A DNA stretch of 64,000 nt from JALUZX01 sp964561605 (lineage in GTDB: Bacteria; Planctomycetota; UBA1135; JALUZX01), in NCBI GenBank assembly GCA_964561605.1, contig CAZLQD010000005.1, forward strand, positions 124,001 to 188,000, written 5' to 3'. The notes below the pieces were generated by a model. That model was not told the origin of the DNA. It saw only the letters and a program-made list of their open reading frames with translations, and ran no database searches. Positions within the stretch are counted from its first letter, which is position 1; each line of letters begins with the position of its first letter. This document shows positions 8,728 through 17,170 of the stretch, one piece after another. A program made the translations under genes and the position numbers.

Positions 8728-10509
8728 CTATCTTCCGCCTGCCTTCCCATCGGGGAAGGATAACGAAACGGTGAAGGGTATGGTAGCCCCGCCCGGCCGG
8801 GAAGGCCGCCTCCCCCCGGCTCCATCCGGAACGTTCCGGGCCGGCCGCCCCCGGCCGGCCCGCTCCGGGAAAGGCGGAAGACCCGCCGAGGCCTGCTCCT
8901 CCCCCTTCTTCCCTCCCTCTCCGCCGGCCCGCCCGGGGAGATCCCCCCTCCTCTCCAGCCCCACCCGGTCCAGCTCCAGGATCCCGCCCCTGGAAAAGGC
9001 GCTCCTCCCGAGGCTCCGGAACACGAAGGTGACCCGCCCCTCCTCCACGGAGAAGGATCCCAGGAAGATCCTCTCGGGCAGGCAGAGGGGCTCCGCCTTG
9101 TCCAGGTAGGCGTCGAAATCCAGGACCTCCCCCTTTCCGGCCCGGACCCGGAAACGGCCGCCCCGCCGGCCCCGCCTCAGGTCCGCCCAGGCGCGATAGA
9201 CCCCGGGACGCAAATCGCCCACGGCCAGGGTCAGCTTGGCTCCCGGCCCGGCGGGCGTCCACCTGAGGAGGGCGCCACCCCCCCAGAGGAGGTGGTTCGC
9301 CGGGATCTCCCGGAGCCTCCCCTCGGCACGGAGGTCTTCCGCCCCCTCGGCCTCCACGGAGGGCCCCTTCACGAAACGTTTTTCAGGACGCACTTCGGGA
9401 AAGACCCGCGCCTTCACCTTGGGAAGGGGAAGTCCCGGGGGCCTGGCGGGCCTGTCCAGGTAGAAGAAGGCCACGCTGGAGTAGTGGTCCCGCCTCAAGC
9501 CGTTCCCGCGCAACTTCCCTTGCGCATCGTAGACCCGGCCCCTCTTTCCCAGGGTGACCCTGATGGACTTCCGGAAGAAGATCGGGTCCGCCAGGTGCCA
9601 CCTGAGGGCCGTGTGTACCGAGCCCACTTCCTCTCCCGTGGAGAGGGGAACGGCGTAGAAGGGGGAAAAGGACCGGCGGAAGTCCCAGGCGTCCAGGAAG
9701 TAGTCCTCCAGCCCGGTGCCCTCCAGGGCCGGGAGAGTGTCCCCGTCGAGGTAGAACCGGTCGTTGCCCTCGCCCGGCCAGCCCGGCGTGGTCTGCTGGA
9801 TGCAGAACAGGGTGCCCAGGTAACGACCCGAACCCTTCACGTCCAGGACCTCGTAGTCCAGGACGGAACACGCCGGGATCTCCTGCCTGTATACGGCGTG
9901 AAAATACATTGCGGCGGAGGTGGAATTCCCTCCCATGACCCCGTCGATGTTCCAGTAGACCAGGACATCCTTCTCCCCCTGGTTCTCCAGGGTCACCCGA
10001 GCCTCCTTCCGGAAAGGCATGGGAAGGAAACAGTTCATGGCCCTTCCCTCGGCGGAGACCCTGACCGGCAGGGTCCACAGGTCGTGCCGGATCCCGAGCC
10101 CCATGCCGAAGAAGTCCCCTACGGGGACCTCCACGGCGGGCTCCGCCTGATCCTCCCAGTAGATGCGGAAGACGATCTTCCTCGCCGAGAAGGGCATCGC
10201 CATTCCCGGGTCCACGGTCATCCAGATGTGGGTGATCGTTCCGGCCCCCTCGACGTCGCAAAGGGCCAGTTCCTCCTTCCGGTGGAGGATCCGGTAGTCC
10301 TTGTTGGCCCCTGTGGCGTCGGCGCTGGAGACCCGGAAGGGCCGGCCTCCCCTGGGGTAGGGGAGCCCGAAGGCGCCTCCCTGGGCGGCCCCGCCGGGCC
10401 CGGCGAAGGCCAGGATGGCCGGCAGGAACAACCTTCCCCAAGGAAAGCCGGGCGGTCTCCCCCGGCGGGATCGGGGGGATCGGAAAGGTTCGAAAGGGGT
10501 TCGGGCCAT
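8728..10509 (-). CDS. DUF2961 / GH172-like secreted glycosidase
   Basis: 593 residues. The ATG at 10509 has GAGGAG seven bases upstream and is followed by a basic N-region and hydrophobic signal. Residues ~45-380 are DUF2961: 'THIWMTVDP', 'YWEDQAEPAVEVPVGDFFG', 'VYWNIDG', and 'GNDRFYLDGDTLPALEGTGLEDYF' (given in part; the GTGxEDYF core is diagnostic). Characterised members form GH172 (fructofuranose- or arabinofuranose-acting enzymes). A second beta-sandwich domain (~400-520) resembles a carbohydrate-binding module. The last ~70 residues are Gly/Arg/Pro-rich and look disordered. Substrate cannot be told from sequence. Confidence 0.85.
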   Translation of the reverse strand: MARTPFEPFRSPRSRRGRPPGFPWGRLFLPAILAFAGPGGAAQGGAFGLPYPRGGRPFRVSSADATGANKDYRILHRKEELALCDVEGAGTITHIWMTVDPGMAMPFSARKIVFRIYWEDQAEPAVEVPVGDFFGMGLGIRHDLWTLPVRVSAEGRAMNCFLPMPFRKEARVTLENQGEKDVLVYWNIDGVMGGNSTSAAMYFHAVYRQEIPACSVLDYEVLDVKGSGRYLGTLFCIQQTTPGWPGEGNDRFYLDGDTLPALEGTGLEDYFLDAWDFRRSFSPFYAVPLSTGEEVGSVHTALRWHLADPIFFRKSIRVTLGKRGRVYDAQGKLRGNGLRRDHYSSVAFFYLDRPARPPGLPLPKVKARVFPEVRPEKRFVKGPSVEAEGAEDLRAEGRLREIPANHLLWGGGALLRWTPAGPGAKLTLAVGDLRPGVYRAWADLRRGRRGGRFRVRAGKGEVLDFDAYLDKAEPLCLPERIFLGSFSVEEGRVTFVFRSLGRSAFSRGGILELDRVGLERRGDLPGRAGGEGGKKGEEQASAGLPPFPERAGRGRPARNVPDGAGGRRPSRPGGATIPFTVSLSFPDGKAGGR

Positions 10510-10695
10510 GGCGCAACTCCTCGTGTTTCTTCCTCTCTCCGATTCTTCCATTTTTCCCCCGGGCCGGAAGTGCCGCGAGGAAAAGCCCCTGGGGACCTTC
10601 TTGAGACCCCCCGGGGGAGGGGAAAAATTCCCGGCTTGCCCCGGCCGGGGTGGAAGGTCATGATCCCCGCCTGGCAGGGACCGACCGAGGAACTC

Positions 10696-12159
10696 ATGGG
10701 CGGGAAGCGGAACTTTTTCGAACTCCACGCCGGACCGGGAGGATTGACCCTTTCCTTCCTCACGGCCGGCTACCAGTGGCTGGGCTCTCTCGAGTCCTCC
10801 ACCGTCTCGGGAGCCACCCTGACCCTGAACGCCGCTTCCCGCTGGTCCCCCCTCCTCCTCGCCACGGGAAGGCGGGCCAACCTCAAACCCTCCACCGTAA
10901 GGAAACGCCTGGAAGGCAGGGAGGTGGACGTCCTGGTGGCCCAGCCCAGGTGGCCCGAGGCGGAGACGAAGAAGGGGAAACCCAGGAAGGCCGTCTACCT
11001 CCCCCCCCCCGAGGACTGGCTCGGCGACCCCAGGAACGCCCCCTTCTCCAAGATCCTGCCCTTCGTGGAGACCTTGAGGCCCAGGATCGTCCTCCTGAAC
11101 CACATTCCCAAGGTGTCCAACAGGCAGGACCTGGCCCTCCTGGCCCTCCACTGCAGGGCCCTGCGCAAGAGGGGCTACACCGTCTCGCCCGCCCAGTTCC
11201 TGGATTCCTGGTTCGGCTCCCCCCGGGACCGGAGCAGGGTGGTGATCCTGGCCGTGAGGGGCATGGATTCCCGGAGGCTCGCCCTCTTCTGGCCTCCCGA
11301 CCGCCTCTTTTCCTCCCGCGATCCCGAACCCTCCTGGGTGCGCACTTCCGTCAAGGTCTCCTCCCTCCTGGACGCCTGGTGGCCCTTGGCTCCGCCTCCC
11401 AGGAAGGGCCTTCCCCCCTGCCCGGGCCTGGAAGAGGTCTTCGAGGACCTTCCCCCTGCGGCCCTACCCTGGCCGGGCGGACCGGCGCCCCTGGACGAAG
11501 AGACCCCCTACGCCAGGCGGCCTTTCGGGTGGTACGCCTGGACCCTCAGGACCTGGGTGAAGTACTCCCGCAGGCTCACCATGCACATCTCCATCCCGGC
11601 CGACTGGATGGGGGCCAGGAAGGCTCCCACCCTCCACATCGGCTGGCTCGCCGACATCCTCTGGCGCAAGGCCTGCATCCAGGCCCGGGCCAAGGGGGAG
11701 GATCCCCCGCCAAGGGAGCTCAAGGTGCCTCTTCCCAGGGACTTTCCCGGCTTGGAGGAGTTCAGCCGGGATCCCTTCCCCCGGGTCCCCCTTCCCGATC
11801 CGCCTCTTCCCGGCACATCTCCCATCCTCTGGCAGGACCGGTTCCTGCGGATCTTCACCGAAGGGGGCGTGGAGCGGACCTTCTCCCTGCGGGAAGAGGC
11901 CCGGATGGCCACTTTCCCCGACTCCTGGTCCTTCGCCGGCGGATTCGTGGACCGGCACCGGCAGACCACCGAGAGCTTCCCCCCCCTGCCCGGCCTGGTC
12001 CTGGCCAGGACGGTGGCCCACATCCTGGAGGACCGGGCCCCCGTGGAGAGCCTCCTTCCCGAATGCCCCCTGGCACCGCCTCCCAGGCCCCCGGAAGAGA
12101 GACTCGCCTCCAAGGAGAGCCGCCCCCTCACGGGGGAACTCCCTTTTGCCTGGGATTGA
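10696..12159 (+). CDS. Cytosine-C5 DNA methyltransferase-fold protein lacking the catalytic Cys (paralogue 1)
   Basis: 487 residues. The order of C5-methyltransferase motifs is kept: motif I 'FFELHAGPGGLTLSFLTAGY' (~8-26); motif II Glu in 'GSLESSTVSG'; motif IV at ~78-87 reads VDVLVAQPRW where active enzymes have PPC, so W86 replaces the nucleophile; motif VI ENV becomes NHI (135-137); motif VIII 'WFGSPRDRSRVVILAVR'; and a C-terminal 'TFSLREEARMATFPDSWSF' with 'ESFPPLPGLVLARTV' in place of GNAVPP. A recognition-like region (~270-390) is present. The fold and perhaps SAM binding remain, but cytosine methylation by the usual route looks impossible. The start at 10696 has GAGGAACTC; ATG 10660 is an alternative. 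thyX follows after 61 bases. Confidence 0.75.
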   Translation: MGGKRNFFELHAGPGGLTLSFLTAGYQWLGSLESSTVSGATLTLNAASRWSPLLLATGRRANLKPSTVRKRLEGREVDVLVAQPRWPEAETKKGKPRKAVYLPPPEDWLGDPRNAPFSKILPFVETLRPRIVLLNHIPKVSNRQDLALLALHCRALRKRGYTVSPAQFLDSWFGSPRDRSRVVILAVRGMDSRRLALFWPPDRLFSSRDPEPSWVRTSVKVSSLLDAWWPLAPPPRKGLPPCPGLEEVFEDLPPAALPWPGGPAPLDEETPYARRPFGWYAWTLRTWVKYSRRLTMHISIPADWMGARKAPTLHIGWLADILWRKACIQARAKGEDPPPRELKVPLPRDFPGLEEFSRDPFPRVPLPDPPLPGTSPILWQDRFLRIFTEGGVERTFSLREEARMATFPDSWSFAGGFVDRHRQTTESFPPLPGLVLARTVAHILEDRAPVESLLPECPLAPPPRPPEERLASKESRPLTGELPFAWD

Positions 12160-12220
12160 TCGCTTCGAGGGCATAGACTCTCCACCTGTTCTGAGTGTTC
12201 CGTTTCCAGGAGGAGCCCCC

Positions 12221-12925
12221 ATGGAGGCCGAAGGCCCGCTCGTTCCCGTCCTCGATCACGGTGCCGTCAAGCTCATCCAGTACTACGGCGACGACTCCAT
12301 GATCTGCCGCGCCGCCCGGGTCTCCGTGGACGGTGGGGTCCGGGAGGGGGAGCCGAGCGCAGAAAGGGACAGGGTCCTGATCCGGTACCTCGCCAAGGAG
12401 CGCCACACCTCCCCCTTCGAGCACTGCGGGGCCACCTTCTACGTGAAGGCCCCGATCTTCGTCTTCCGCCAGTGGCACCGCCACAGGACCCAGTCCTACA
12501 ACGAGCTCTCCGGCCGCTACAGCACCACCTTCCGGGAGTTCTACCTTCCTACGGTAGAGCGCATGATCACCGAGCAATCCAAGGACAGCCGCCAGGGAAA
12601 GGGCCGGGTGGAGAGCCCCGAAGCCGCCGAGGAGGCCAGGGAGAAGATCCGGGTTCATTGCAGGAAGGCCCTGGAGGAATACCAGGCCCTCCTGGAGATG
12701 GGGGTGAGCAGGGAGCTCGCCAGGACGGTCCTTCCCCTCAACGTCTACTCCGAGATGTACGCCACGGCCAACCTCTGGAACTGGACGCGCTTCCTCAAGC
12801 TCCGCCTCGCCCCGGACGCACAGTACGAAATCCGGGCCTACGCAAAAGCCGTCCTGGGGATCCTGAAGGAGATCTTTCCCGTAGGAATGGGAGCCTTCGC
12901 CGACCTCGAAGGCTGGGAGGCCTAG
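12221..12925 (+). CDS. thyX: Flavin-dependent thymidylate synthase
   Basis: 234 residues. It contains the ThyX signature RHRTQSYNELSGR at 87-99 (RHRxxSxNExSxR, dUMP/FAD binding), with the upstream 'TSPFEHCGATFYVKAPIFVFRQWHR' context normal for the family. It converts dUMP to dTMP using methylene-tetrahydrofolate, FAD and NADPH. The ATG at 12221 is preceded by AGGAGGAGCCCCC; an in-frame TTG at 12146 lacks support. It sits downstream of, and in the same direction as, a methyltransferase-fold pseudoenzyme and near an SRAP gene, so the neighbourhood concerns DNA-base metabolism or sensing. Confidence 0.97.
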   Translation: MEAEGPLVPVLDHGAVKLIQYYGDDSMICRAARVSVDGGVREGEPSAERDRVLIRYLAKERHTSPFEHCGATFYVKAPIFVFRQWHRHRTQSYNELSGRYSTTFREFYLPTVERMITEQSKDSRQGKGRVESPEAAEEAREKIRVHCRKALEEYQALLEMGVSRELARTVLPLNVYSEMYATANLWNWTRFLKLRLAPDAQYEIRAYAKAVLGILKEIFPVGMGAFADLEGWEA

Positions 12926-13000
12926 AAAGAAGGGGACTCGTCCGGCTCTCGACGAGGAGGCCCGGGGCAACCCCTTCGCCCCCCCGGAGGATTCCCGGCT

Positions 13001-13465
13001 TCAGGCCTGGGCCTGGTGGGGCCAGATCCGCCGGACTTTCCGCTCCATCTCGGCCTCTTCCCGCACCAGGTCCGCCAGGCTCACCTGGTCCAGCATGTGG
13101 GTGATCTTTTCCTCGATGATGGCCCACACGGGCCTGAGGCCGCAGTCGTCCACGTGGGCGCAATCCACCTGGTTGGGGCTCCTCCCCCCTTTCTCCAGAC
13201 ATCCCCGGAAGAGGGCCGGCCCAAGGGAACGGACCACCTGGGCCACGGTGATCCCCTCGGGAGTGCCGGCGAGCTCGTATCCCCCCTTCCGGCCCCGTTC
13301 GGCCTTGACGATCCCTCCTTTCCTCAGCATTCCCAGCAACTTGGCGATGAGGGCCTCGGAGAGGCCTTCCTTCTCGGCAAGGTTGGAGATCGTCATCTGG
13401 CGGCCTTCCTTGGCCAGGGTCATGACCAGACGCAGGCCATGTTCCTCGGTCTTGCTGACCTTCAT
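13001..13465 (-). CDS. Rrf2-family transcriptional regulator, probable iron-sulfur sensor
   Basis: 154 residues. The winged-helix N-terminus ('TISNLAEKEGLSEALIAKLLGMLRKGGIVKAERGRKGGYELA', in part) is classic Rrf2/IscR. Cysteines C89, C102 and C108 (C-x12-C-x5-C) lie in the cluster-binding loop, so it likely carries an Fe-S cluster, though spacing differs from IscR (C-x5-C-x5-C). It is divergent from the SRAP gene over a 131-bp gap, and its stop converges with thyX. Targets are unknown; the divergent SRAP/methyltransferase-like genes are candidates. Confidence 0.92.
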   Translation of the reverse strand: MKVSKTEEHGLRLVMTLAKEGRQMTISNLAEKEGLSEALIAKLLGMLRKGGIVKAERGRKGGYELAGTPEGITVAQVVRSLGPALFRGCLEKGGRSPNQVDCAHVDDCGLRPVWAIIEEKITHMLDQVSLADLVREEAEMERKVRRIWPHQAQA

Positions 13466-13510
13466 GATGTCATCCTTGGCTGGAAAAGGGGTGCGTCCTT
13501 GAAAGAAAAC

Positions 13511-13539
13511 TGTTTAGGACAGGAAATCATTTTTTCCAA
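13511..13539 (-). promoter_or_regulatory. Candidate promoter and operator for the Rrf2 gene
   Basis: On the minus strand a TTGGAA (13534-13539) is followed 17 bases later by TAAACA (13511-13516), giving a ~40-base leader to the ATG at 13465. An inverted repeat GGAAA-N6-TTTCC (13522-13537) covers the spacer and -35, a plausible autoregulatory Rrf2 site. Both elements are imperfect. Confidence 0.35.
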
Positions 13540-13596
13540 GTCCCAGCCCTGCAAGTTCCCTAAAAAAACCCTCTTTCTCCCGAGTATCATGGGGCC

Positions 13597-14277
13597 ATGT
13601 GCGGCAGGTTCACCCTTACTCTTCCCCCGGAGAAGCTCCAGGAGGTGTTCCAGGTCGCCCAGGTCCTTCCCTTCAAGCCCCGCTTCAACATCGCCCCGAC
13701 CCAGCCATCTTTGGTAGTGCGGGTGCGGGAAGGCCGAAGAGAGACGGCCCTACTCAGATGGGGCCTGGTCCCCTCCTGGGCCCGGGATCCTTCCATAGGG
13801 TCCCGCCTGATCAACGCCAGGGCCGAGACGGCCCGGGAGAAGCCCGCCTTCGCGGCGGCCTTCCGGGAAAGACGGTGCCTGGTGCCGGCCGACGGCTTCT
13901 ACGAGTGGCGCAAGGGCCCGGGGGGGAGCAGGCCCTACCTGGTCCGGTTCCGCGACGGAAGGCCCTTCGCCTTCGCGGGCCTCTGGGAACGCTGGGAGAA
14001 GGAGGGCCCTCCCCTGGAGACCTTCACCATCCTCACCACCAGGCCCAACCAGGTGGTTGCCCCCATCCACGACAGGATGCCCGTCGTCCTGGATCCCGCC
14101 CGTTTCGAAGAGTGGCTGGACCCGGACCTCTCCGATCCTTCCCGCCTGGAGGCCGTTCTCGTTCCCCCTCCACCGGAAGAGATGGAGGCCTTTCCCGTGA
14201 CGCCCAAGGTCAACAGGCCCGACTTCGACGATCCCTCCTGCCTCCGGCCCCTGCCCGAAACTCCCGGGCTCTGGTAG
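13597..14277 (+). CDS. SRAP-domain protein (YedK/HMCES family)
   Basis: 226 residues, the full SRAP domain. After Met removal C2 would be the N-terminal catalytic Cys that forms a thiazolidine cross-link with abasic sites in single-stranded DNA. The other active-site elements are present: N31 in 'FNIAPTQ', 'WGLVPSWA', N73 in 'LINARAET', E103 in 'DGFYEW' and H158 in 'PIHDRMP'. It protects abasic sites from strand breakage. It is divergent from the Rrf2 gene and 98 bases upstream of the second methyltransferase-fold gene, likely in one transcript. Confidence 0.96.
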   Translation: MCGRFTLTLPPEKLQEVFQVAQVLPFKPRFNIAPTQPSLVVRVREGRRETALLRWGLVPSWARDPSIGSRLINARAETAREKPAFAAAFRERRCLVPADGFYEWRKGPGGSRPYLVRFRDGRPFAFAGLWERWEKEGPPLETFTILTTRPNQVVAPIHDRMPVVLDPARFEEWLDPDLSDPSRLEAVLVPPPPEEMEAFPVTPKVNRPDFDDPSCLRPLPETPGLW

Positions 14278-14375
14278 GATGGCAAAGCCGTCCGGGGAGA
14301 GGAGAGAGCTCCTCGGAAGGGAAAGGAAACGGAGAGGGAAGGAAGGTCCCGGGCGGCCGAACCCCGGAGGTTCTC

Positions 14376-15473
14376 ATGGTGCTTTCCTACTCCTTCCTCG
14401 ACCTCCACGCCGGACTCGGCTCCACCGCCCTGGGTTTCCTTCGCGCCGGATTCCGTTGTATCGGCCTCCTGGAGGAGAGCAAGCGGGCCGCCGTGGTTCT
14501 CAGGGAGAACTTCCCCCCCATGGCCGCCCCCCTTCTCGGCGCCGGCCCCAGGGAGGGGGACCCGGCCAAGCTTCCCCTCCAGAGGGGGCTCCTGGAGGAA
14601 AGGCCCGACGTTGTGGTCGGGGCCCCTCTCTGGAGGCGCCCCAAGGGGAAAAAGGTCCAGGGGAGGATCTTCGGAACCTACACGGCCCTTCGCCATCTCA
14701 GGCCCAAGGCGATCCTCCTCCACTTTCCCGGCGGCGGCGAAGGCCTGGAGGCCCTCAACTACTTGAGCGCCCTCCTCATGGAGGAAGGTTACCGGGTCCA
14801 TCCGGCCAAGCTGGACGGCTCCTGGTACGGCCTCCCCAAAAAGCAGGAGATCCTGGTCCTCCTGGCTCTCTCCGAGGAGGTTCCCGACCCCATTCCCGGT
14901 TGCTGGCCTCCCCCCAGGCTCTTCCATTCCCCCGGGGAGAGGGAGAGGGAAGAGGATCTCCCCCCGGGGATCGAGGTTCCACCGCCTCCCAGGAAGCCTC
15001 CCTTCCGGCCCCTGACGGTGGAGGAGGCCCTGGAAGGCCTCACGCCGGAATCCTCCGGGCCCGGAGGAACCACCTGGTACGCCCGCCTCATGCAGGCCTG
15101 GATCCCCTGCGGAGGGGAAGCCCCCTCGGCCGGGGGAGCGGGATCCCGCGGAAAGCCCGCTCCCGGAAAAAGGATGGGCCCGCGGGAAGGGGCCCCTCCC
15201 GGGCAGGGTTCTCCTTCCAAGCTCCGGGAAAAGGCCCGCCTCCAATCCCTGCCCGACGGGTACCACTTCCGGGGGACTCCTTCCTGGGCCAGAGCCTTGG
15301 TGGAGGAAAGCCTCCCTCCCCTCATGGCCCTGGTCCTGGCCCGGGCGGTCCGTTCCATCCTGGACGGGGTCCTTCCTCCCAAGGGATTCCTCCCCGAAGC
15401 CCGGGGGGAGGCGGCACCCCTCCCGGAAATCCCTTTCCCCGCCTACAGGGAAACCAGGCGGCCCACCTGGTAG
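14376..15473 (+). CDS. Cytosine-C5 DNA methyltransferase-fold protein lacking the catalytic Cys (paralogue 2)
   Basis: 365 residues; ATG at 14376 with CGGAGG six bases upstream. Motif I 'FLDLHAGLGSTALGFLRAGF' (7-26) and motif II 'LLEESKRAAVVLRENF' are well kept. Motif IV is 'PDVVVGAPLWRR', so W86 stands where PPC has its Cys, the same Cys-to-Trp change as in paralogue 1. Motif VI ENV is HFP; motif VIII is 'YGLPKKQEILVLLAL' (both Arg lost). The end 'LREKARLQSLPDGYHF' with 'EESLPPLMALVLARAVRSIL' matches motifs IX/X minus GNAV. The recognition region is reduced to a Gly/Pro/Arg-rich linker (~245-280). Probably a non-catalytic DNA- or SAM-binding protein. Confidence 0.75.
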   Translation: MVLSYSFLDLHAGLGSTALGFLRAGFRCIGLLEESKRAAVVLRENFPPMAAPLLGAGPREGDPAKLPLQRGLLEERPDVVVGAPLWRRPKGKKVQGRIFGTYTALRHLRPKAILLHFPGGGEGLEALNYLSALLMEEGYRVHPAKLDGSWYGLPKKQEILVLLALSEEVPDPIPGCWPPPRLFHSPGEREREEDLPPGIEVPPPPRKPPFRPLTVEEALEGLTPESSGPGGTTWYARLMQAWIPCGGEAPSAGGAGSRGKPAPGKRMGPREGAPPGQGSPSKLREKARLQSLPDGYHFRGTPSWARALVEESLPPLMALVLARAVRSILDGVLPPKGFLPEARGEAAPLPEIPFPAYRETRRPTW

Positions 15474-15518
15474 GATGACATCCGGCCTTCCCTTTCCGAG
15501 ACCAAGGAGATCCGCCGG

Positions 15519-15887
15519 GTGACCCCCTTTCTCCCCCCCAGGAAGAGCGCCCTCTTCGTCAAGTGGGTCCTGCATCTCCTGGGAGGAGTCCTGATCGGCA
15601 TGGGACTCCTTCTCTGGGGCCAGGCGGAATTCCTCTCCTACGTCCGCCACGAGGTGGAAGGGACCTTCTTCCTCTTCCGCTGGATCGGAAAGGTCTCCTT
15701 CGTCTTCATGTCCTCCCCCACCAAGGTGGCCCTGGCCCTTTCCGACATCCCTCCCGAGGCCGTCAGGGAATCGGTGGGCTGGGCCAAGTTCTTCCTCGCC
15801 GCCGGAGGCGCCCTGGTCCTCCTCTCCCTTTTCGCCTCCCCTTCGCGGGGAAGGAGGACGGGAAAGAAGGGAGGCCGCCGCAAGTGA
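15519..15887 (+). CDS. Small two-helix membrane protein
   Basis: 122 residues, no family recognised. A GTG start at 15519 has AAGGAGA eight bases upstream. Hydrophobic segments at ~15-35 ('WVLHLLGGVLIGMGLLLWG') and ~90-107 ('FFLAAGGALVLLSLFA') flank a soluble loop; the C-terminus is very basic (SRGRRTGKKGGRRK), so it probably faces the cytoplasm or nucleic acid. It begins 45 bases after the second methyltransferase-like gene, in the same direction, and may belong to that transcript. Confidence 0.65.
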   Translation: MTPFLPPRKSALFVKWVLHLLGGVLIGMGLLLWGQAEFLSYVRHEVEGTFFLFRWIGKVSFVFMSSPTKVALALSDIPPEAVRESVGWAKFFLAAGGALVLLSLFASPSRGRRTGKKGGRRK

Positions 15888-16133
15888 AAGGCCCAAAGGA
15901 ACGGGAACGGAGGGGCAAGCTCTCCTCCCTCCGAGGAAGAAGGCCCGGCACCCCTTGAGGAAAAGGATGGAAAGAGACGAAGGAACGCTAGGATCCCAGA
16001 GTTTCCCCTGCCGGGCCGAACCTCCCGCCCCCCCCTTCAAGGGAAGGAGCCGTCCCGGAAGGAAAGCCTTCCCCGGTGGGCCCCTCCCTCCGGGTCCAGG
16101 AAGTCGCCCGAGGTTTCCCCTGTGGAATCCCCC

Positions 16134-17132
16134 ATGAAATCCCAGCGCCCCTTCCTCTCCTTCGTGGTGATCGGCCTGAACGAGGCGGAACACCTGGAGA
16201 CCTGCCTCCGCTCCGCCCTGGAGGCCTCCTGGCCCGAAGAGGCCCGGGAGGTCCTCTACGTGGATTCGGGCTCCACCGACGGAAGCAGGGAGATCGCCCG
16301 GAGGCTGGGGGTCCGGGTCCTCCTCCTGGAAGATCCCGAGCCCAACGCCTCCAAGGGAAGGAACCTGGGCTGGCGGAACGCCCGGGGCGAGCTGGTCCAG
16401 TTCCTGGACGGCGACATGGAACTCCATCCCGACTGGCCCGAGAAGGGCTGGCGCTTTCTCGAGGCTCACCCCGAGGCCGCCCTGGTCTTCGGCCGGGTCG
16501 TGGAAAGACACCCGGAGAACCTGTTCTGCCGTCTCTTCGAACTGGACTGGGGAACCGAGGGGGAAGAAGACGACGGAAGGGGAAAAGAAGTCGAAGTCGT
16601 GGGGGGAGCCGCTCTCTACCGGACAGATGCCCTCGCAAAGGCCGGCGGTTTCGACCCCACTTTGGGAGGAGGGGAAGAACCCGAGCTCTGCTGGAGGCTC
16701 CGGAACGAACTCGGTTTGAAGGCATGGAGACTCCCCTCCCCCATGGTCACCCACGACCTCGCCATGACCCGCCTCCGCCAGTGGTGGAAACGGGCGGAAA
16801 GGGATGGAAGGAGCTTCGCCGCCGTGGCCCTTCGTTTCTGGAAGACGGAGGACCCCCTCTGGAGGAGGCACCTGGTCAATCTTCTCCTGGTCGGGTCCAG
16901 CCTCCCTGCAGCCACCCTTCTCTCCATCCTTCTCGGATCCCTCCTTCCCCTCCTGGTCTTCCTCCTCCTGTTCACCCTCCTGGTGGCCAGGAAGACCCTC
17001 CAGTGGTGGAGGAGGACGGGGGATCTTCGACTCGGCTTCCTCTACGCTCTTCACGTATACGTTGGAAAGTTCCCTCTGGCTCTTGGAGCAGTGAAGTACA
17101 TCCTGGGCCGCCTCACCCGGCCGTCCCCTTGA
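16134..17132 (+). CDS. Family 2 glycosyltransferase with C-terminal membrane segments
   Basis: 332 residues. The GT-A fold is clear: 'LSFVVIGLNEAEHLETCL' (nucleotide-binding start), 'VLYVDSGSTDGS', 'GRNLGWRNARGELVQFLDGDME' (the metal-binding DGD), and 'ALYRTDALAKAGGFDPTLGGGEEPELCWRL' in the acceptor part. Residues ~250-300 form one or two membrane helices. An upstream in-frame GTG (16122) is an alternative start with GAGG nine bases before it. The asparagine-synthetase-like gene follows 38 bases later, the pairing seen in polysaccharide or O-antigen assembly loci. Donor and acceptor unknown. Confidence 0.88.
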   Translation: MKSQRPFLSFVVIGLNEAEHLETCLRSALEASWPEEAREVLYVDSGSTDGSREIARRLGVRVLLLEDPEPNASKGRNLGWRNARGELVQFLDGDMELHPDWPEKGWRFLEAHPEAALVFGRVVERHPENLFCRLFELDWGTEGEEDDGRGKEVEVVGGAALYRTDALAKAGGFDPTLGGGEEPELCWRLRNELGLKAWRLPSPMVTHDLAMTRLRQWWKRAERDGRSFAAVALRFWKTEDPLWRRHLVNLLLVGSSLPAATLLSILLGSLLPLLVFLLLFTLLVARKTLQWWRRTGDLRLGFLYALHVYVGKFPLALGAVKYILGRLTRPSP

Positions 17133-17170
17133 ATCCTCTCTTCACGAAGCTCCTCACGGGAGGTGGTCTT

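Noticed and set aside
10696..15473. Annotating the two methyltransferase-fold genes as active DNA methyltransferases of a restriction system
   Set aside because: The catalytic Cys and ENV motif are missing in both and no restriction endonuclease gene is adjacent.
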